Assembly: GCF_004000825.1 (NCBI RefSeq)
Contig: NZ_BILZ01000033.1
Span: forward strand, 1 to 63,736
Origin: Paenibacillus kobensis NBRC 15729
GTDB lineage: Bacteria > Bacillota > Bacilli > Paenibacillales > Paenibacillaceae
Direction: 5' to 3'
Length of the DNA: 63,736 bases
The position numbers and the translations under genes were made by a program. This document shows, piece by piece, positions 1 through 8,887 of this stretch. The notes under the pieces were generated by a model that saw nothing but the letters and a program-made list of their open reading frames with translations, had not been told where the DNA came from and made no database searches. Position 1 is the first letter of the stretch. Every line of letters starts with the position of its first letter.

Positions 1-25
1 TTTCGTTGTACAAAGTGCAACGAAA
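1..25. repeat. Intergenic palindrome, 9-nt loop family
   Basis: Perfect 8-bp arms TTTCGTTG and CAACGAAA enclose the loop TACAAAGTG. Loop length and loop sequence match the hairpins at 8569-8766 and 21427-21654, so this is one copy of a dispersed family. Bases 26-112 show nothing recognisable. Confidence 0.6.
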
Positions 26-112
26 GCATGATCGGCCAACCGATGGGGACTTAAACAAGTTCAGGAATGCCGACTGAGGCTTTCCACAGACAGGGCCATC
101 CCGTAGGGATGG

Positions 113-200
113 CCTGCAACTATGCCTGCAACTATGCCTGCAACTATGCCTGCAACTATGCCTGCGACTATGCCTGCGACTATGCCTGCGACTATACCTG
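113..200. repeat. 12-bp tandem repeat, ~7 copies
   Basis: The unit AACTATGCCTGC is repeated about seven times. Late copies change CAAC to CGAC, and the array then decays into looser variants of the same unit as far as about 285. It lies just downstream of the stop codon of the large secreted protein on the minus strand. It can be read as MPAT repeats on the plus strand, but no ribosome binding site or conserved frame supports a gene. Confidence 0.85.
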
Positions 201-293
201 TGTCTAAGCCTGTGTCTATGTCTGCGGCTTGCCTTTGTTTATACCCGTGCCTATGGCAAATGTCTACGCCAATGACTACGCCGGTACCGTTCG

Positions 294-3200
294 TTAATTG
301 CCTTTCGGAACGAGCACCTGCACCGACTGGGAAGCTGTGTTGCCGGCCAAATCGGTTGCGGTGTAGGTAATGGTATAGATCCGTCCGCTGCCGCCGCCGG
401 AACGTTCCGCACGGAGGCTGAATGTCGTATCCAACGTGCCGAACTCGGCATCTTGGATGTCCTCGGTCGTATTGCCGTCGCCTGGTCCGTTGTCCGGCTC
501 ATTCGACGTTATCGACGCGAGCACGATGGAGGCAATATCGGAGCCGCCGTCTGTGTCGACGGTAACATGAACCGTCACCATTACGTGATTGTTCGATGCA
601 ATGACAGGACGGTCGACCGTCAGATTGAACGAAGGAGCAGTCGTATCGATATTGCTGACAACGGCTGTAGCGCTGCCCGTGTTGCCCGCAGCATCGGCGA
701 ATTCGAACGTAAAGCTGCCGTTCGCCGTGAACGTATAACTGAGCGAACCGCCGTTGTTTATCACCGTTACGGGCTCGCTTGGCGTAATCGTCGCCGTGAC
801 GGCACCGTTCGTCGGAGCCAGCGTGCTGTAGGCAACCGTTGCCGTAGGAGTGGTCGTATCAATATTGCTGACAACGGCCGTAGCGCTGCCCGTGTTGCCC
901 GCAGCATCCGCGAATTCGAACGTAAAGCTGCCGTTAGCCGTGAACGTATAACTGAGCGAACCGCCGTTGTTCGTCACCGTTACGGGCTCGCTTGGCGTAA
1001 TCGTCGCCGTAACGGCGCCGTTCGTCGGAGCCAGCGTGCTGTAGGCAACCGTTGCCGCAGGTGCTGTCGTATCGGCTGGAACAGCGTGCACGACATGGCT
1101 GGCCGACAGCGGCTTAAGCTGGTAGACGCCTTTGAAGATAGCCGAAATGCCGCTCACGTTCACAACGCTGCCCACCGGATATTCCGCTTGGAAGCCGGCC
1201 ATGTTGATCCCGGTACGCGCATCCATGCGTACATGCGTAGAACCCGCGGCATTAACAGCATCGAACTCGAAGGAGCCCGCAGGCGACGCCGTGATGTAGT
1301 TCGTGATCGTAACATTTTCAAGCGTGACCAGCTGTCCTTGATTGCTCTCGCTAAGCGAAGGCTGAACAATAGGTGCAGGCACACTTGCCGTTCCGGTCAC
1401 CTTGAGAATGACAGGGTCCGTCAACTCAAGCTCCGTGTTATACGTTGTTTTGTTAGCGCTGATCGAAATTTTGTCGCCTGTATGATAGCCTGCGGCTGTT
1501 TGATAGACATAGATCGCCGCTGTGTCATCCTGCAAGTAGAAGCCTTGGCCGCCGAACAAGCCGGGCTCCGACGTAATGACGCCTTCCACTGTCACGAGCG
1601 TACTGTCGGCCGCTTGCCGCGCTGCAGCTATAGAGATTTGAGCTGATACAGGAGGGTGGTCCTCAGGCAGCGGCTCCGCCGGCACATTGCCGATCGTAAC
1701 GGGCTCTGTAATCTGGTTGCTGCCGTTCAGCCGTAGACGGAGATTCGCCGCACTGGAAGCCGAAGGATTAATCTGTACGTTCAAATCCCGGTAAGCGTGG
1801 CCGGTCGCATCGGCAGTCAGGGAGAATGCCGAGCTGTAGCCATAGCCGGAAGGCCAAGTGCCGTCGGCATTTTGCACCTTCGCGACTTGCGAGCCGCCCG
1901 TCAGGTAAATACCGGCCGATAAATTTGAGATCGTCTGCCCCGGCAGCAGGTTGTCCGCTGTTACCCGAACTTGGAACGTGCTCGCGTTCGGCAGCGTGCT
2001 CTGGTGAACGAATGCGAACTGCGGATTGGAAACAGGCTGAGAAGTTGCGCCGTATGAGCCCGGCTTGAACGTCGTCGGATCGTACCACTTGTAACCCGCC
2101 TCAGGAGCGGCCCATGGCTCCGGTTGCGGTTCCGTCGATAATGCCGGGGTCTCGCTGGCGAGCAGCTGCGTCTTAGGATCAAGCTGCAGGCCGGCTACTT
2201 GATTCAGGCTCGTGTAGCTTTCCTTGAGAGCGAGCCATTCGACTGTCTGCACGAGGAACGTTGCATCGTTCGCCTCCCCCTTGAAGCCGTCGTACGTCGT
2301 CTTCTTCGAGCCGTTCTCTTCGCGCAAATATTTCGGCGTCGCATCCTCGACCGGCGAGGAATCGCCGATGAAAGCCGCTTTGCCTGCTCCGACCTTGGAG
2401 ACCGCTGCGAACGGGCCTTCCGCACGACCGCCGCCGTTATAGACGCCTTGGTCGACCGCGTTCGCCCATGCCGGCACGTTGGACGGCGGATAGACGAGAC
2501 CTTTGGCTTTCGTCGGATCGATAATGGCGAGCGTTGAGCCGGCATGCATTGCGACCGACGCAACGTTAGCCGTAATGCCGAACGCTTGGTTAGGAGCAAC
2601 GACATCGGTCATGTTATCGACATCGCCGAGGGCATTGTAACGGAATCGGACGCCGAAGTTATCCGCCAACCAGTCCGAACTTTGCACGCCTTGCATAGCC
2701 GGGGAGGCCGCTTCCTCAGCGGACATGCCCTTGGCAGGGTTGTCCCATGCTCCGCGGCGGTAGCCGTTCATGGACTCCGAGGAGTCCCAGCGGTTTTTGT
2801 TGCGGTCCGAATTGTAGTGATCGGATATGAAGAAGATGCTTCCGCCGCCGTTCACGTACTGCAGCATCGCGGCTTGCTCGGACGCCTTGAACGGACTATC
2901 GGCTTCTCCAATAATGAACACGTCGTAGTCTTTCAGCTTATCGTAAGTGATCGCCTGCTCGCCGAACGTGAACGGAACGGCGCGGTCGAGCGATTCGACA
3001 GTGAAGCCGTCAGCCTTCAGGCCGTCGGCGAAGTCAGAGAATGCGCCATCGATGACCCAGTCGGCTGCACCGGCAGTTTGAGCGTGCGTTTGGTCGAACA
3101 ATACTTTTTTGCCCGTCCCATTCGGCAGCTCAGGAACCGTAGGGTCAACCGGATCGACCGGATCTGTAGGATCTGTAGGATCAGTTGGATCGGTGGTGCC

Positions 3201-3644
3201 GCCCGTAACCCAAGCCACCGATGTCGGCGACTTCAAGCCCGTGTAGTTGTTATAGGCGTCAAGCGTACCTGTTACTTTCACTTTACGTCCGATCAGGCTT
3301 GGATTCGTCTGCAGCCCGAACTCTGCACGGTAAGACGCCGTCAATTGGACGTCCAGCAGCTTGGCATTGCTCGTCTCGCCAGCCGAGTCTGCGATCAAGA
3401 CATTAAAATCATTCGCGAACGGCGCTTGGAATTTAGCCGTCAACGAACCGGTCGCATGGCCAACGATATACCCTTCCACCGTTGCTGTTCCGCTGTTGGC
3501 TGCGATAGCTTCCGCAACGGTTAATGAACCATCCGCATTCGCTGCCGATGCAGACGGAACGCTCCCGAATGCATTCGAAATCATGAGCATCGCGGCAGCC
3601 GTAATCCACCACCACCGCAATCGTGCTGCAATTCGTTTCCTCAT
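294..3644 (-). CDS. Secreted multidomain protein: OB-fold domains, amidotransferase-like domain, Ig-like repeats
   Basis: Large exported protein of unknown substrate. An arginine-rich start and hydrophobic segment ending near SASA form a signal peptide. Next comes an OB-fold domain of the DUF6359/YhcR type (about residues 40-150), a PTDPTDP linker, and a domain with a Rossmann/amidotransferase-like look (about 180-480; motifs VFIIGEAD and GGSIFFISDHY). A second OB-fold domain follows (about 670-780, GFYLQDD), then two nearly identical 71-residue Ig-like repeats and a C-terminal Ig-like tail. I start at the second Met because GGAGGAG lies inside the first codons of the longer frame (from 3662), leaving that ATG without a site. 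YhcR-like proteins are extracellular nucleases, but I see no clear nuclease motif here, so the activity is open. Confidence 0.85.
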   Translation of the reverse strand: MRKRIAARLRWWWITAAAMLMISNAFGSVPSASAANADGSLTVAEAIAANSGTATVEGYIVGHATGSLTAKFQAPFANDFNVLIADSAGETSNAKLLDVQLTASYRAEFGLQTNPSLIGRKVKVTGTLDAYNNYTGLKSPTSVAWVTGGTTDPTDPTDPTDPVDPVDPTVPELPNGTGKKVLFDQTHAQTAGAADWVIDGAFSDFADGLKADGFTVESLDRAVPFTFGEQAITYDKLKDYDVFIIGEADSPFKASEQAAMLQYVNGGGSIFFISDHYNSDRNKNRWDSSESMNGYRRGAWDNPAKGMSAEEAASPAMQGVQSSDWLADNFGVRFRYNALGDVDNMTDVVAPNQAFGITANVASVAMHAGSTLAIIDPTKAKGLVYPPSNVPAWANAVDQGVYNGGGRAEGPFAAVSKVGAGKAAFIGDSSPVEDATPKYLREENGSKKTTYDGFKGEANDATFLVQTVEWLALKESYTSLNQVAGLQLDPKTQLLASETPALSTEPQPEPWAAPEAGYKWYDPTTFKPGSYGATSQPVSNPQFAFVHQSTLPNASTFQVRVTADNLLPGQTISNLSAGIYLTGGSQVAKVQNADGTWPSGYGYSSAFSLTADATGHAYRDLNVQINPSASSAANLRLRLNGSNQITEPVTIGNVPAEPLPEDHPPVSAQISIAAARQAADSTLVTVEGVITSEPGLFGGQGFYLQDDTAAIYVYQTAAGYHTGDKISISANKTTYNTELELTDPVILKVTGTASVPAPIVQPSLSESNQGQLVTLENVTITNYITASPAGSFEFDAVNAAGSTHVRMDARTGINMAGFQAEYPVGSVVNVSGISAIFKGVYQLKPLSASHVVHAVPADTTAPAATVAYSTLAPTNGAVTATITPSEPVTVTNNGGSLSYTFTANGSFTFEFADAAGNTGSATAVVSNIDTTTPTATVAYSTLAPTNGAVTATITPSEPVTVINNGGSLSYTFTANGSFTFEFADAAGNTGSATAVVSNIDTTAPSFNLTVDRPVIASNNHVMVTVHVTVDTDGGSDIASIVLASITSNEPDNGPGDGNTTEDIQDAEFGTLDTTFSLRAERSGGGSGRIYTITYTATDLAGNTASQSVQVLVPKGN
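641..1066. repeat. Two 213-bp in-frame repeats
   Basis: Two copies (641-853 and 854-1066) differ at only a few bases and encode consecutive 71-residue Ig-like modules of the secreted protein. Such near identity suggests recent duplication or gene conversion. It is also a likely site for copy-number change or assembly collapse. Confidence 0.85.
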
Positions 3645-3776
3645 CTCCTCATTCTCCTCCATTAATGCATAGAATTAGGCATACAGGACGAGCATAACCG
3701 GACTATATTAGCTGACCATCAAGCAGAAGTTAAGATTTGGCATAGGAATTGAGCGTTTTCATGATTCGTTGCAAGC

Positions 3777-3822
3777 TTTACAAGGGAGCGAATTATTGAT
3801 ATAAATATAATTGTCATAACAA
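3777..3822 (+). promoter_or_regulatory. Promoter and probable autoregulatory operator of the MarR gene
   Basis: TTTACA (3777-3782), a 17-bp spacer and TATAAA (3800-3805) form a good sigma-A promoter. The near-palindrome TTGTCATAACAA (3811-3822) lies at the expected transcription start. MarR-family proteins commonly bind such TTGT-n4-ACAA sites, so autorepression is inferred. Confidence 0.55.
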
Positions 3823-3848
3823 CTAATTGCTCGAAGAGGTGTTTCAAG

Positions 3849-4289
3849 TTGAAACCGGAAGATTCCATCGGCTATTTGATCGTTAATACCGGCCGAAAAA
3901 TGTCGCACAATCTCACGCAGCTGTTTCAATCGCATCATTTGACATCCGAGCAGTGGTCGCTGCTGTTGACGCTGCATAATGAGGATAAGATCAGCCAGAA
4001 AGAGCTGGCTGACCGGACGGAGAAGGACCCGGCCAATGTCACACGAATAGTGGACCAGTTGGAGCGCAAGGGGTTAGTCAGCCGGCAGCCGAATCCGGAA
4101 GACAGGCGTTCCTACTTCATGCATATCACGCCTGCTGGAAGAGCGGCAGCCGTCGATTTGATTCCGGTCGAGAATCAGTTCGTAGCGGATATGCTGTCGG
4201 GCATCCCGGACACGGAGATCGAAGCGTTCCGGGCTTTCATGGGCAAGTTAAACCGCAATATTGAACGGCGCCGCCAACTAGACAAATAA
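3849..4289 (+). CDS. MarR family transcriptional regulator
   Basis: A 146-residue winged-helix regulator of normal family length. The DNA-binding core is visible at about residues 40-97: KISQKELADRTEKDPANVTR as the recognition region, then RKGLVSRQPNPEDRRSYF as the wing with its usual DxRS motif. The start is TTG, with AGAGGTG a suitable distance upstream. It is followed almost at once by an MFS exporter, the classic arrangement in which MarR represses its own operon until a lipophilic ligand binds. The ligand is unknown. Confidence 0.9.
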   Translation: MKPEDSIGYLIVNTGRKMSHNLTQLFQSHHLTSEQWSLLLTLHNEDKISQKELADRTEKDPANVTRIVDQLERKGLVSRQPNPEDRRSYFMHITPAGRAAAVDLIPVENQFVADMLSGIPDTEIEAFRAFMGKLNRNIERRRQLDK

Positions 4290-4328
4290 ATGGACCGGCG
4301 CGGCACCAACGGGAGGGAAACCAACATC

Positions 4329-5561
4329 ATGAGAACTACTGAGAGCAACGACAGGTTGTGGAATGCCCATTTTATTACGATTAGTTTAAGCAGCTTTTTC
4401 GTCTTCTTAACGTTCTACACCTCGGCGACGACGCTTCCGGTGTATGTGAAGGAGACGCTGCACGGATCCGAGCAGCAGATCGGGCTTTCGATGACGCTGT
4501 TCATCGTCGCGGCCGTCCTCATTCGTCCGTTCGCAGGCAAGTGGATGGAGCGGTTCGGCGACTCGCGCATCGTCTTCTTGTCGCTGCTGCTGTTCTTTCT
4601 GGCAGCTGTCTATTATTTGAATATTTACAGCTTTACGATGCTTCTGCTGCTTCGCTTCGTGAACGGCGGCAGCTTCGCCGTCGCGACGACGTCGACGAAC
4701 GGGGTAGCGTTGAAGATCATTCCCGAGAGCCGCAAAGGCGAGGGCATCGGTTATTTCAGTATGTTTATGAGTCTCGCCATGGTTGTCGGGCCATTCATCG
4801 GGCTGACGATCAATTCTCACTTCGGATACCGGGTGATGTTCGTGATGTGCGGCGGTTTCGCGCTGCTCGCTCTCGTGCTCGGCATGATGACGCGTACCCG
4901 TGGTGCCAAAGCGTCTGTTTCGGCTCTGGACTCGGCCCCCGAATCCGAATCCGTTCCGGCAAACGGACAAGAAAGAACACCGTTCCGTTGGCGTGACCTG
5001 TTCGAAGTGTCCGCGATTCCGATCGGACTGGCCGGATTCGTCGCGGCATTCGCTTATAGCGGGCTTACGTCATTCATCTCCGTCTATGCCTCCAGCATGT
5101 CGATGGAATCGATGGCGAGTTATTTTTTCGTCTGCTTCGGCATTATGATTGTCCTTCCACGGCCGTTAATCGGACGTATATTGGACCGGTATAACGAGAA
5201 ATTTATTATTTATCCGAGTATTGCGGCGTTCGCCGCCGGGTTATATCTGCTGAGCCAGGCGCAGTCGCAGGCGCTGTTCCTGTCGGCCGGGGCGGTGTGC
5301 GGGCTTGGCTACGGCGCGCTGCTTCCAAGCTTCCAGACGATTGCGGTCAAGAAGTCGGCTCGTCACCGCCAGCCGTTGGCGATGGCGACGTTCTTCGTCC
5401 TGTTCGACCTCGGCTATGGCATCGGCTCGTATGTGCTCGGCGTCATCGCATCGGGAGCCGGTTACGGCGAGATGTATCTCATATCGGCAATCGTTACCGC
5501 GTTCACCGCTGTTCTGTACTATGCGCTTTATCGTAAAAAGGCGGCGCCGGCCGCAGCCTGA
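4329..5561 (+). CDS. MFS transporter, drug-efflux type
   Basis: Major facilitator permease with about 12 membrane helices and a charged cytoplasmic loop in the middle (around residues 190-215). The GxxxxRPFAGKWMERFGDSR segment after helix 2 is the conserved MFS loop motif. I start at 4329 because GGGAGGG precedes that ATG. The earlier in-frame ATG at 4290 follows the MarR stop directly and has no site. The gene is probably co-transcribed with the MarR gene and controlled by it. The substrate cannot be read from the sequence; efflux of a small toxic compound is inferred from the pairing. Confidence 0.88.
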   Translation: MRTTESNDRLWNAHFITISLSSFFVFLTFYTSATTLPVYVKETLHGSEQQIGLSMTLFIVAAVLIRPFAGKWMERFGDSRIVFLSLLLFFLAAVYYLNIYSFTMLLLLRFVNGGSFAVATTSTNGVALKIIPESRKGEGIGYFSMFMSLAMVVGPFIGLTINSHFGYRVMFVMCGGFALLALVLGMMTRTRGAKASVSALDSAPESESVPANGQERTPFRWRDLFEVSAIPIGLAGFVAAFAYSGLTSFISVYASSMSMESMASYFFVCFGIMIVLPRPLIGRILDRYNEKFIIYPSIAAFAAGLYLLSQAQSQALFLSAGAVCGLGYGALLPSFQTIAVKKSARHRQPLAMATFFVLFDLGYGIGSYVLGVIASGAGYGEMYLISAIVTAFTAVLYYALYRKKAAPAAA

Positions 5562-5586
5562 CCTGCGAACGCCGGATGCCGGCAAA

Positions 5587-5602
5587 GTGACATTTTCGTC
5601 AC
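5587..5602. promoter_or_regulatory. BceR-type operator
   Basis: GTGACATTTTCGTCAC is an inverted repeat. Read on the other strand its core is TGACGAAAATGTCA, which fits the binding site I recall for BceR-like response regulators. It lies 80 bp ahead of the BceA-like gene, with a TATAGT-like -10 sequence downstream (5646-5651). It links the transporter to the response regulator at 9889-10560. Confidence 0.7.
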
Positions 5603-5681
5603 CTGTGAGCATTTTACATCGATGGTTATGAACCCGCAGCCTCACTATAGTAAAGATATAGAAGGCGAGAGGGGTAATCGG

Positions 5682-6443
5682 ATGGAAACCATGATGGAAA
5701 GCAGCATTATACAGACCAGAAATTTATCGAAGAGCTACGGTACGACGCCCGTGCTGCGCAATATCGACCTGACGGTTCAAGCGGGTGAATTGACGGCGAT
5801 TATGGGGCCTTCGGGCTCGGGCAAGTCGACATTAATGAACGTGCTGTCCACGATCGACCGGCTGTCCGGCGGCGAGGCTTGGCTGGAAGGCAAGTCGCTG
5901 CTCGATATGAAGAAGGCGGCTATGCGGCAATTCCGGCAGGAGCGGATGGGCTTCATTTTTCAAGATTATAATCTGCTCGATACGCTCACGGTGAAGGAGA
6001 ACATTCTTCTGCCGCTGTCGCTTCGCAAGTTCAAGACGGAAGAGATGGAGAGCCGCCTCGGACCGATCGTGCAATCGCTGAACATCGAAGCGATTCTGGC
6101 GAAGTATCCGAGTGAAATTTCAGGTGGCCAGAAGCAGCGGGTGGCGTCGGCGCGCGCGATCATTACGAAGCCGGCCATCGTGTTCGCCGACGAGCCGACC
6201 GGCGCGCTCGACTCGCGGTCCGCGACGCAGCTGCTGGAGCAGCTCGTCGGACTGAACGAGACGTTCGGGACAACGATTCTGATGGTTACCCACGACAGCT
6301 ACGCCGCCAGCTATTGCAAAAGGGTCATCTTCCTGCGCGACGGCGGCATCGTAAGCGAGCTCTACGCTGGCGAGCAGAGCCAGCAAACGTTCTACGACCG
6401 GATTCTCGATACGCAGAGTCTAATAGGGGGCAAACGCCAATGA
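5682..6443 (+). CDS. BceA-type ABC transporter ATP-binding protein
   Basis: ATPase of a Bce-type (peptide-7 exporter family) module for sensing of and resistance to antimicrobial peptides such as bacitracin. Walker A is GPSGSGKST (about residues 41-49), the signature is ISGGQKQR, Walker B is IVFADEPTGALDS, and the switch histidine is in VTHD. The start at 5682 is preceded by GAGAGGGG. The stop overlaps the permease start by four bases (ATGA), so translation is coupled. The operator upstream and the BceRS-like genes 2 kb downstream support a complete Bce-type locus. The peptide recognised is unknown. Confidence 0.93.
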   Translation: METMMESSIIQTRNLSKSYGTTPVLRNIDLTVQAGELTAIMGPSGSGKSTLMNVLSTIDRLSGGEAWLEGKSLLDMKKAAMRQFRQERMGFIFQDYNLLDTLTVKENILLPLSLRKFKTEEMESRLGPIVQSLNIEAILAKYPSEISGGQKQRVASARAIITKPAIVFADEPTGALDSRSATQLLEQLVGLNETFGTTILMVTHDSYAASYCKRVIFLRDGGIVSELYAGEQSQQTFYDRILDTQSLIGGKRQ

Positions 6444-8428
6444 GTTTGCTCCAGCTTACGGTCCGTAACGTGAAGCGCAACTTTCGTCTGTATTGGATTT
6501 ACCTGTTCTCTATGATCGCAGGCGTCATCATTCAGTACACCTTCTCTTCGCTGATGTATAACGAAGACGTCATGAACGCGCTGCAGAATCGGGACACGTT
6601 CCGGACGGGAGGCAATATCGCTTCGGTCGTCGTGTATTTGTTTATTGTTTGCTTCATTTTGTACGCCAATTCATTCTTCATGCGCCAGCGCATCAAGGAA
6701 TTCGGCATGTACCTGCTGTATGGATTAAGCGAAAGGCAAGTTGTGCGGATGGTGTTCTACGAGACGCTGGCGCTCGGAGCGGTTGCGCTTCTGGCAGGTG
6801 TGCTGCTCGGCGGGCTGCTGTCCAAGCTGTTCGGCATGCTGCTGATGAATTTGATGCAGTACGATCAGACGATTTCCTTGTCGTTCCCGGCTCCGGCCAT
6901 TGCAGGCACGGCTGCTTTATTCCTTCTGCTGGCGGTCATTATTAGCGTGCAGAGCTATGTGATGGTGAACCGGCTGCAACTGACCGAATTGTTCCGCGCC
7001 AAGGCCAAGGCGGAGAAGCCGGTTCCGGTGTCTGCATGGCGGGCGATTGCGGCTGTTCTTTTGATCGGTATTGCCTTCGCACTCATCTATACCAGCAAGC
7101 AATCGGTGATTTGGACGGATTATTCAGCGGCTGGTTTGATTGCGGTAACCGTTGGCATTATAGCGGGCACGTACTTGTTCTTCCGGCAATTCGCAGGCTG
7201 GGTGCTGCGCGCCATGAGCCGTGGGCGGAAGTACCATGAGGGACATACGGTGCTGTGGACGTCCGCGCTGCGCTTCCAGATTCGGGGCAACACGCTGAAC
7301 CTGACGTTCATCACGTTGTTCGGCGCTGTCATTATGATGCTGATGTGCTTCATGACAATCAATTATAAGGTGCAATTCGAAGCAGTAGGACGCAACCTGC
7401 CGAACGATATCGCATTCGAATCGTTGGACAAGGCAGCGAACGAACGAATCGACGGCATCATCAGCAGCTCCGGGCACCCGGCTAGGTTCCACTTGACGCA
7501 TGAAACGCTGGTCGCCCATCCTTCGTCGGATAGAGGCCTCGCCTTCGATAGTCCGGAACTGTATTCGACGGATATGCTCCTTGTGCCGGAACATGAATAT
7601 AACGAGATCGTCGATATTCGCGGTGACGACCGGCACGTATCGCTGCAGGGGAACGAGGCGGTCGCCTTGTCGCAAGGAACCGATTTCCCTGAAGCCTATC
7701 GTTCAGAGGAGCGGCGGGAATTTACGGTGAGCCTGCTGCCTGCGGACTCCGGCCAAGAAACGTCATTCACGTTCGTGCTTGCGGAGAAGAAAGATTACGC
7801 ATACTTAGGCTGGGCATCGGACCCGGTTAACTCGATGGATAAGAAGCCGGCGGTGCTGGTCGTCTCCAACGAAGCCTATGAGAGGCTGCGGCCGGATGCC
7901 AGCAAGCGGATGTTCGAAATGTATGGCATCGAGAACGCGAAGACCGCCGAGGAGCTGTCCGTCCAAGTGCATGGAATCGTTAAGCAGACGTCCAGTGGCG
8001 CTTACTATTCTTCGTTCGCGGACGTCTATTCCAAGCAGATCGAAGGCTCGTCGCTTATGCTGTTCTCCAGCGGCTTCCTTGCGCTGTTGGCGACGTTCGC
8101 GCTGGCCAGCGTCATCTACTTCAAGCAACTGCGGGAAGCGACGGACGGACGGCAGCAGTATGCGGTTCTGCGCAAGCTTGGCATCGATGAACGGCAGATC
8201 AAGAGCGTCATCCGCAAGCAACTGCTGTTCGTCTTCCTGCCGCCGCTCGCGCTCGGCATTCTGTACAGCTGGTCGATCATTAAGGCGTATATACTGGACT
8301 CCGTCAGCGATTTCCCCGAATTACCGGGCATCACGTGGGGAATCATCGGCGTCTACTTCCTCGTGTATGTGATGTTTTATATGTCATCGGTCAATCTGTA
8401 CTACCGGATCGTAAGCCAGCGGAATTAA
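6440..8428 (+). CDS. BceB-type ABC transporter permease
   Basis: Permease partner of the preceding ATPase, 662 residues, the usual BceB length. It has ten predicted membrane helices in the FtsX-like arrangement and a large extracellular domain of roughly 200 residues (about 310-510) between helices 7 and 8. In this family that domain, together with the sensor kinase, detects peptide antibiotics. The ATG overlaps the upstream TGA. A strong terminator follows. With its kinase apparently broken, basal or cross-regulated expression would be expected. Confidence 0.93.
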   Translation: MSLLQLTVRNVKRNFRLYWIYLFSMIAGVIIQYTFSSLMYNEDVMNALQNRDTFRTGGNIASVVVYLFIVCFILYANSFFMRQRIKEFGMYLLYGLSERQVVRMVFYETLALGAVALLAGVLLGGLLSKLFGMLLMNLMQYDQTISLSFPAPAIAGTAALFLLLAVIISVQSYVMVNRLQLTELFRAKAKAEKPVPVSAWRAIAAVLLIGIAFALIYTSKQSVIWTDYSAAGLIAVTVGIIAGTYLFFRQFAGWVLRAMSRGRKYHEGHTVLWTSALRFQIRGNTLNLTFITLFGAVIMMLMCFMTINYKVQFEAVGRNLPNDIAFESLDKAANERIDGIISSSGHPARFHLTHETLVAHPSSDRGLAFDSPELYSTDMLLVPEHEYNEIVDIRGDDRHVSLQGNEAVALSQGTDFPEAYRSEERREFTVSLLPADSGQETSFTFVLAEKKDYAYLGWASDPVNSMDKKPAVLVVSNEAYERLRPDASKRMFEMYGIENAKTAEELSVQVHGIVKQTSSGAYYSSFADVYSKQIEGSSLMLFSSGFLALLATFALASVIYFKQLREATDGRQQYAVLRKLGIDERQIKSVIRKQLLFVFLPPLALGILYSWSIIKAYILDSVSDFPELPGITWGIIGVYFLVYVMFYMSSVNLYYRIVSQRN

Positions 8429-8448
8429 CACAATAGCGCGGACGCAGC

Positions 8449-8503
8449 AAAGGGCTCTCACGCCAAGCAGTGGTCGGTAACGACTGCTTTGGGAGAGCCC
8501 TTT
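8449..8503 (+). terminator. Terminator of the bceAB-like operon
   Basis: AAAGGGCTCTC pairs with GAGAGCCCTTT, extended by CAAGCAGT/ACTGCTTTG, followed by TTTC. Confidence 0.8.
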
Positions 8504-8568
8504 CTGGATATCAAAATAGAATGAATTCCCTTCCTAGCGGAAGTTTCTCCGCCGCGTTTCCTTCGCCC

Positions 8569-8766
8569 TCGTTGCATTCCGTACAATGAAAACAATCCGT
8601 AACTCTCGTGTGGAGCGACTCATTGTATTCTATACAACGCCCGAAGCGGATCGACCGGCGGAAGGTGTCGCTTCCGCTTGCATTCGTGTTTGCTCATTGT
8701 ATGGAATGCAATGAACCCTACATTTTCGCGCTAACCAGCCTAATCTCATTGTATGAAGTGCAATGA
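8569..8766. repeat. Cluster of four 9-nt-loop palindromes
   Basis: Hairpins at 8569-8589, 8620-8639, 8694-8714 and 8746-8766 share stems of the type TCATTG/CAATGA (or CGTTG variants) around 9-base loops such as TATGAAGTG and TATGGAATG. Two copies lie in each orientation. They fill the convergent gap between the bceAB terminator and the kinase terminator; no gene is visible in the rest of that gap. Confidence 0.65.
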
Positions 8767-8827
8767 AGGTAAGGGGCTGCATGGCTGGCTCCAGCAGAGG
8801 GGCTGATCCGAGCATAATTGCACAAAG

Positions 8828-8867
8828 AAGGCTGTCCCCGTCATGACATGACTTGCGGGACAGCCTT
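8828..8867 (-). terminator. Terminator of the response regulator/kinase operon
   Basis: AAGGCTGTCCC and GGGACAGCCTT form a strong stem just beyond the kinase stop codon; on the minus strand it is followed by TTCTTTG. Confidence 0.7.
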
Positions 8868-8887
8868 TCTCGTATTTAGTCGGTTTG

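Noticed and set aside
122-370. Open frame of MPAT repeats
   Set aside because: It comes from the 12-bp tandem repeat, has no ribosome site and overlaps the 3' end of the secreted protein gene.
453-1646. Long arginine-rich open frame opposite the secreted protein
   Set aside because: Composition (Arg/Asn/His-rich, no fold) is typical of the antisense of a GC-rich gene; no ribosome site.
2544-3524. 326-codon open frame on the plus strand
   Set aside because: Antisense shadow of the same secreted-protein gene, without start signals.
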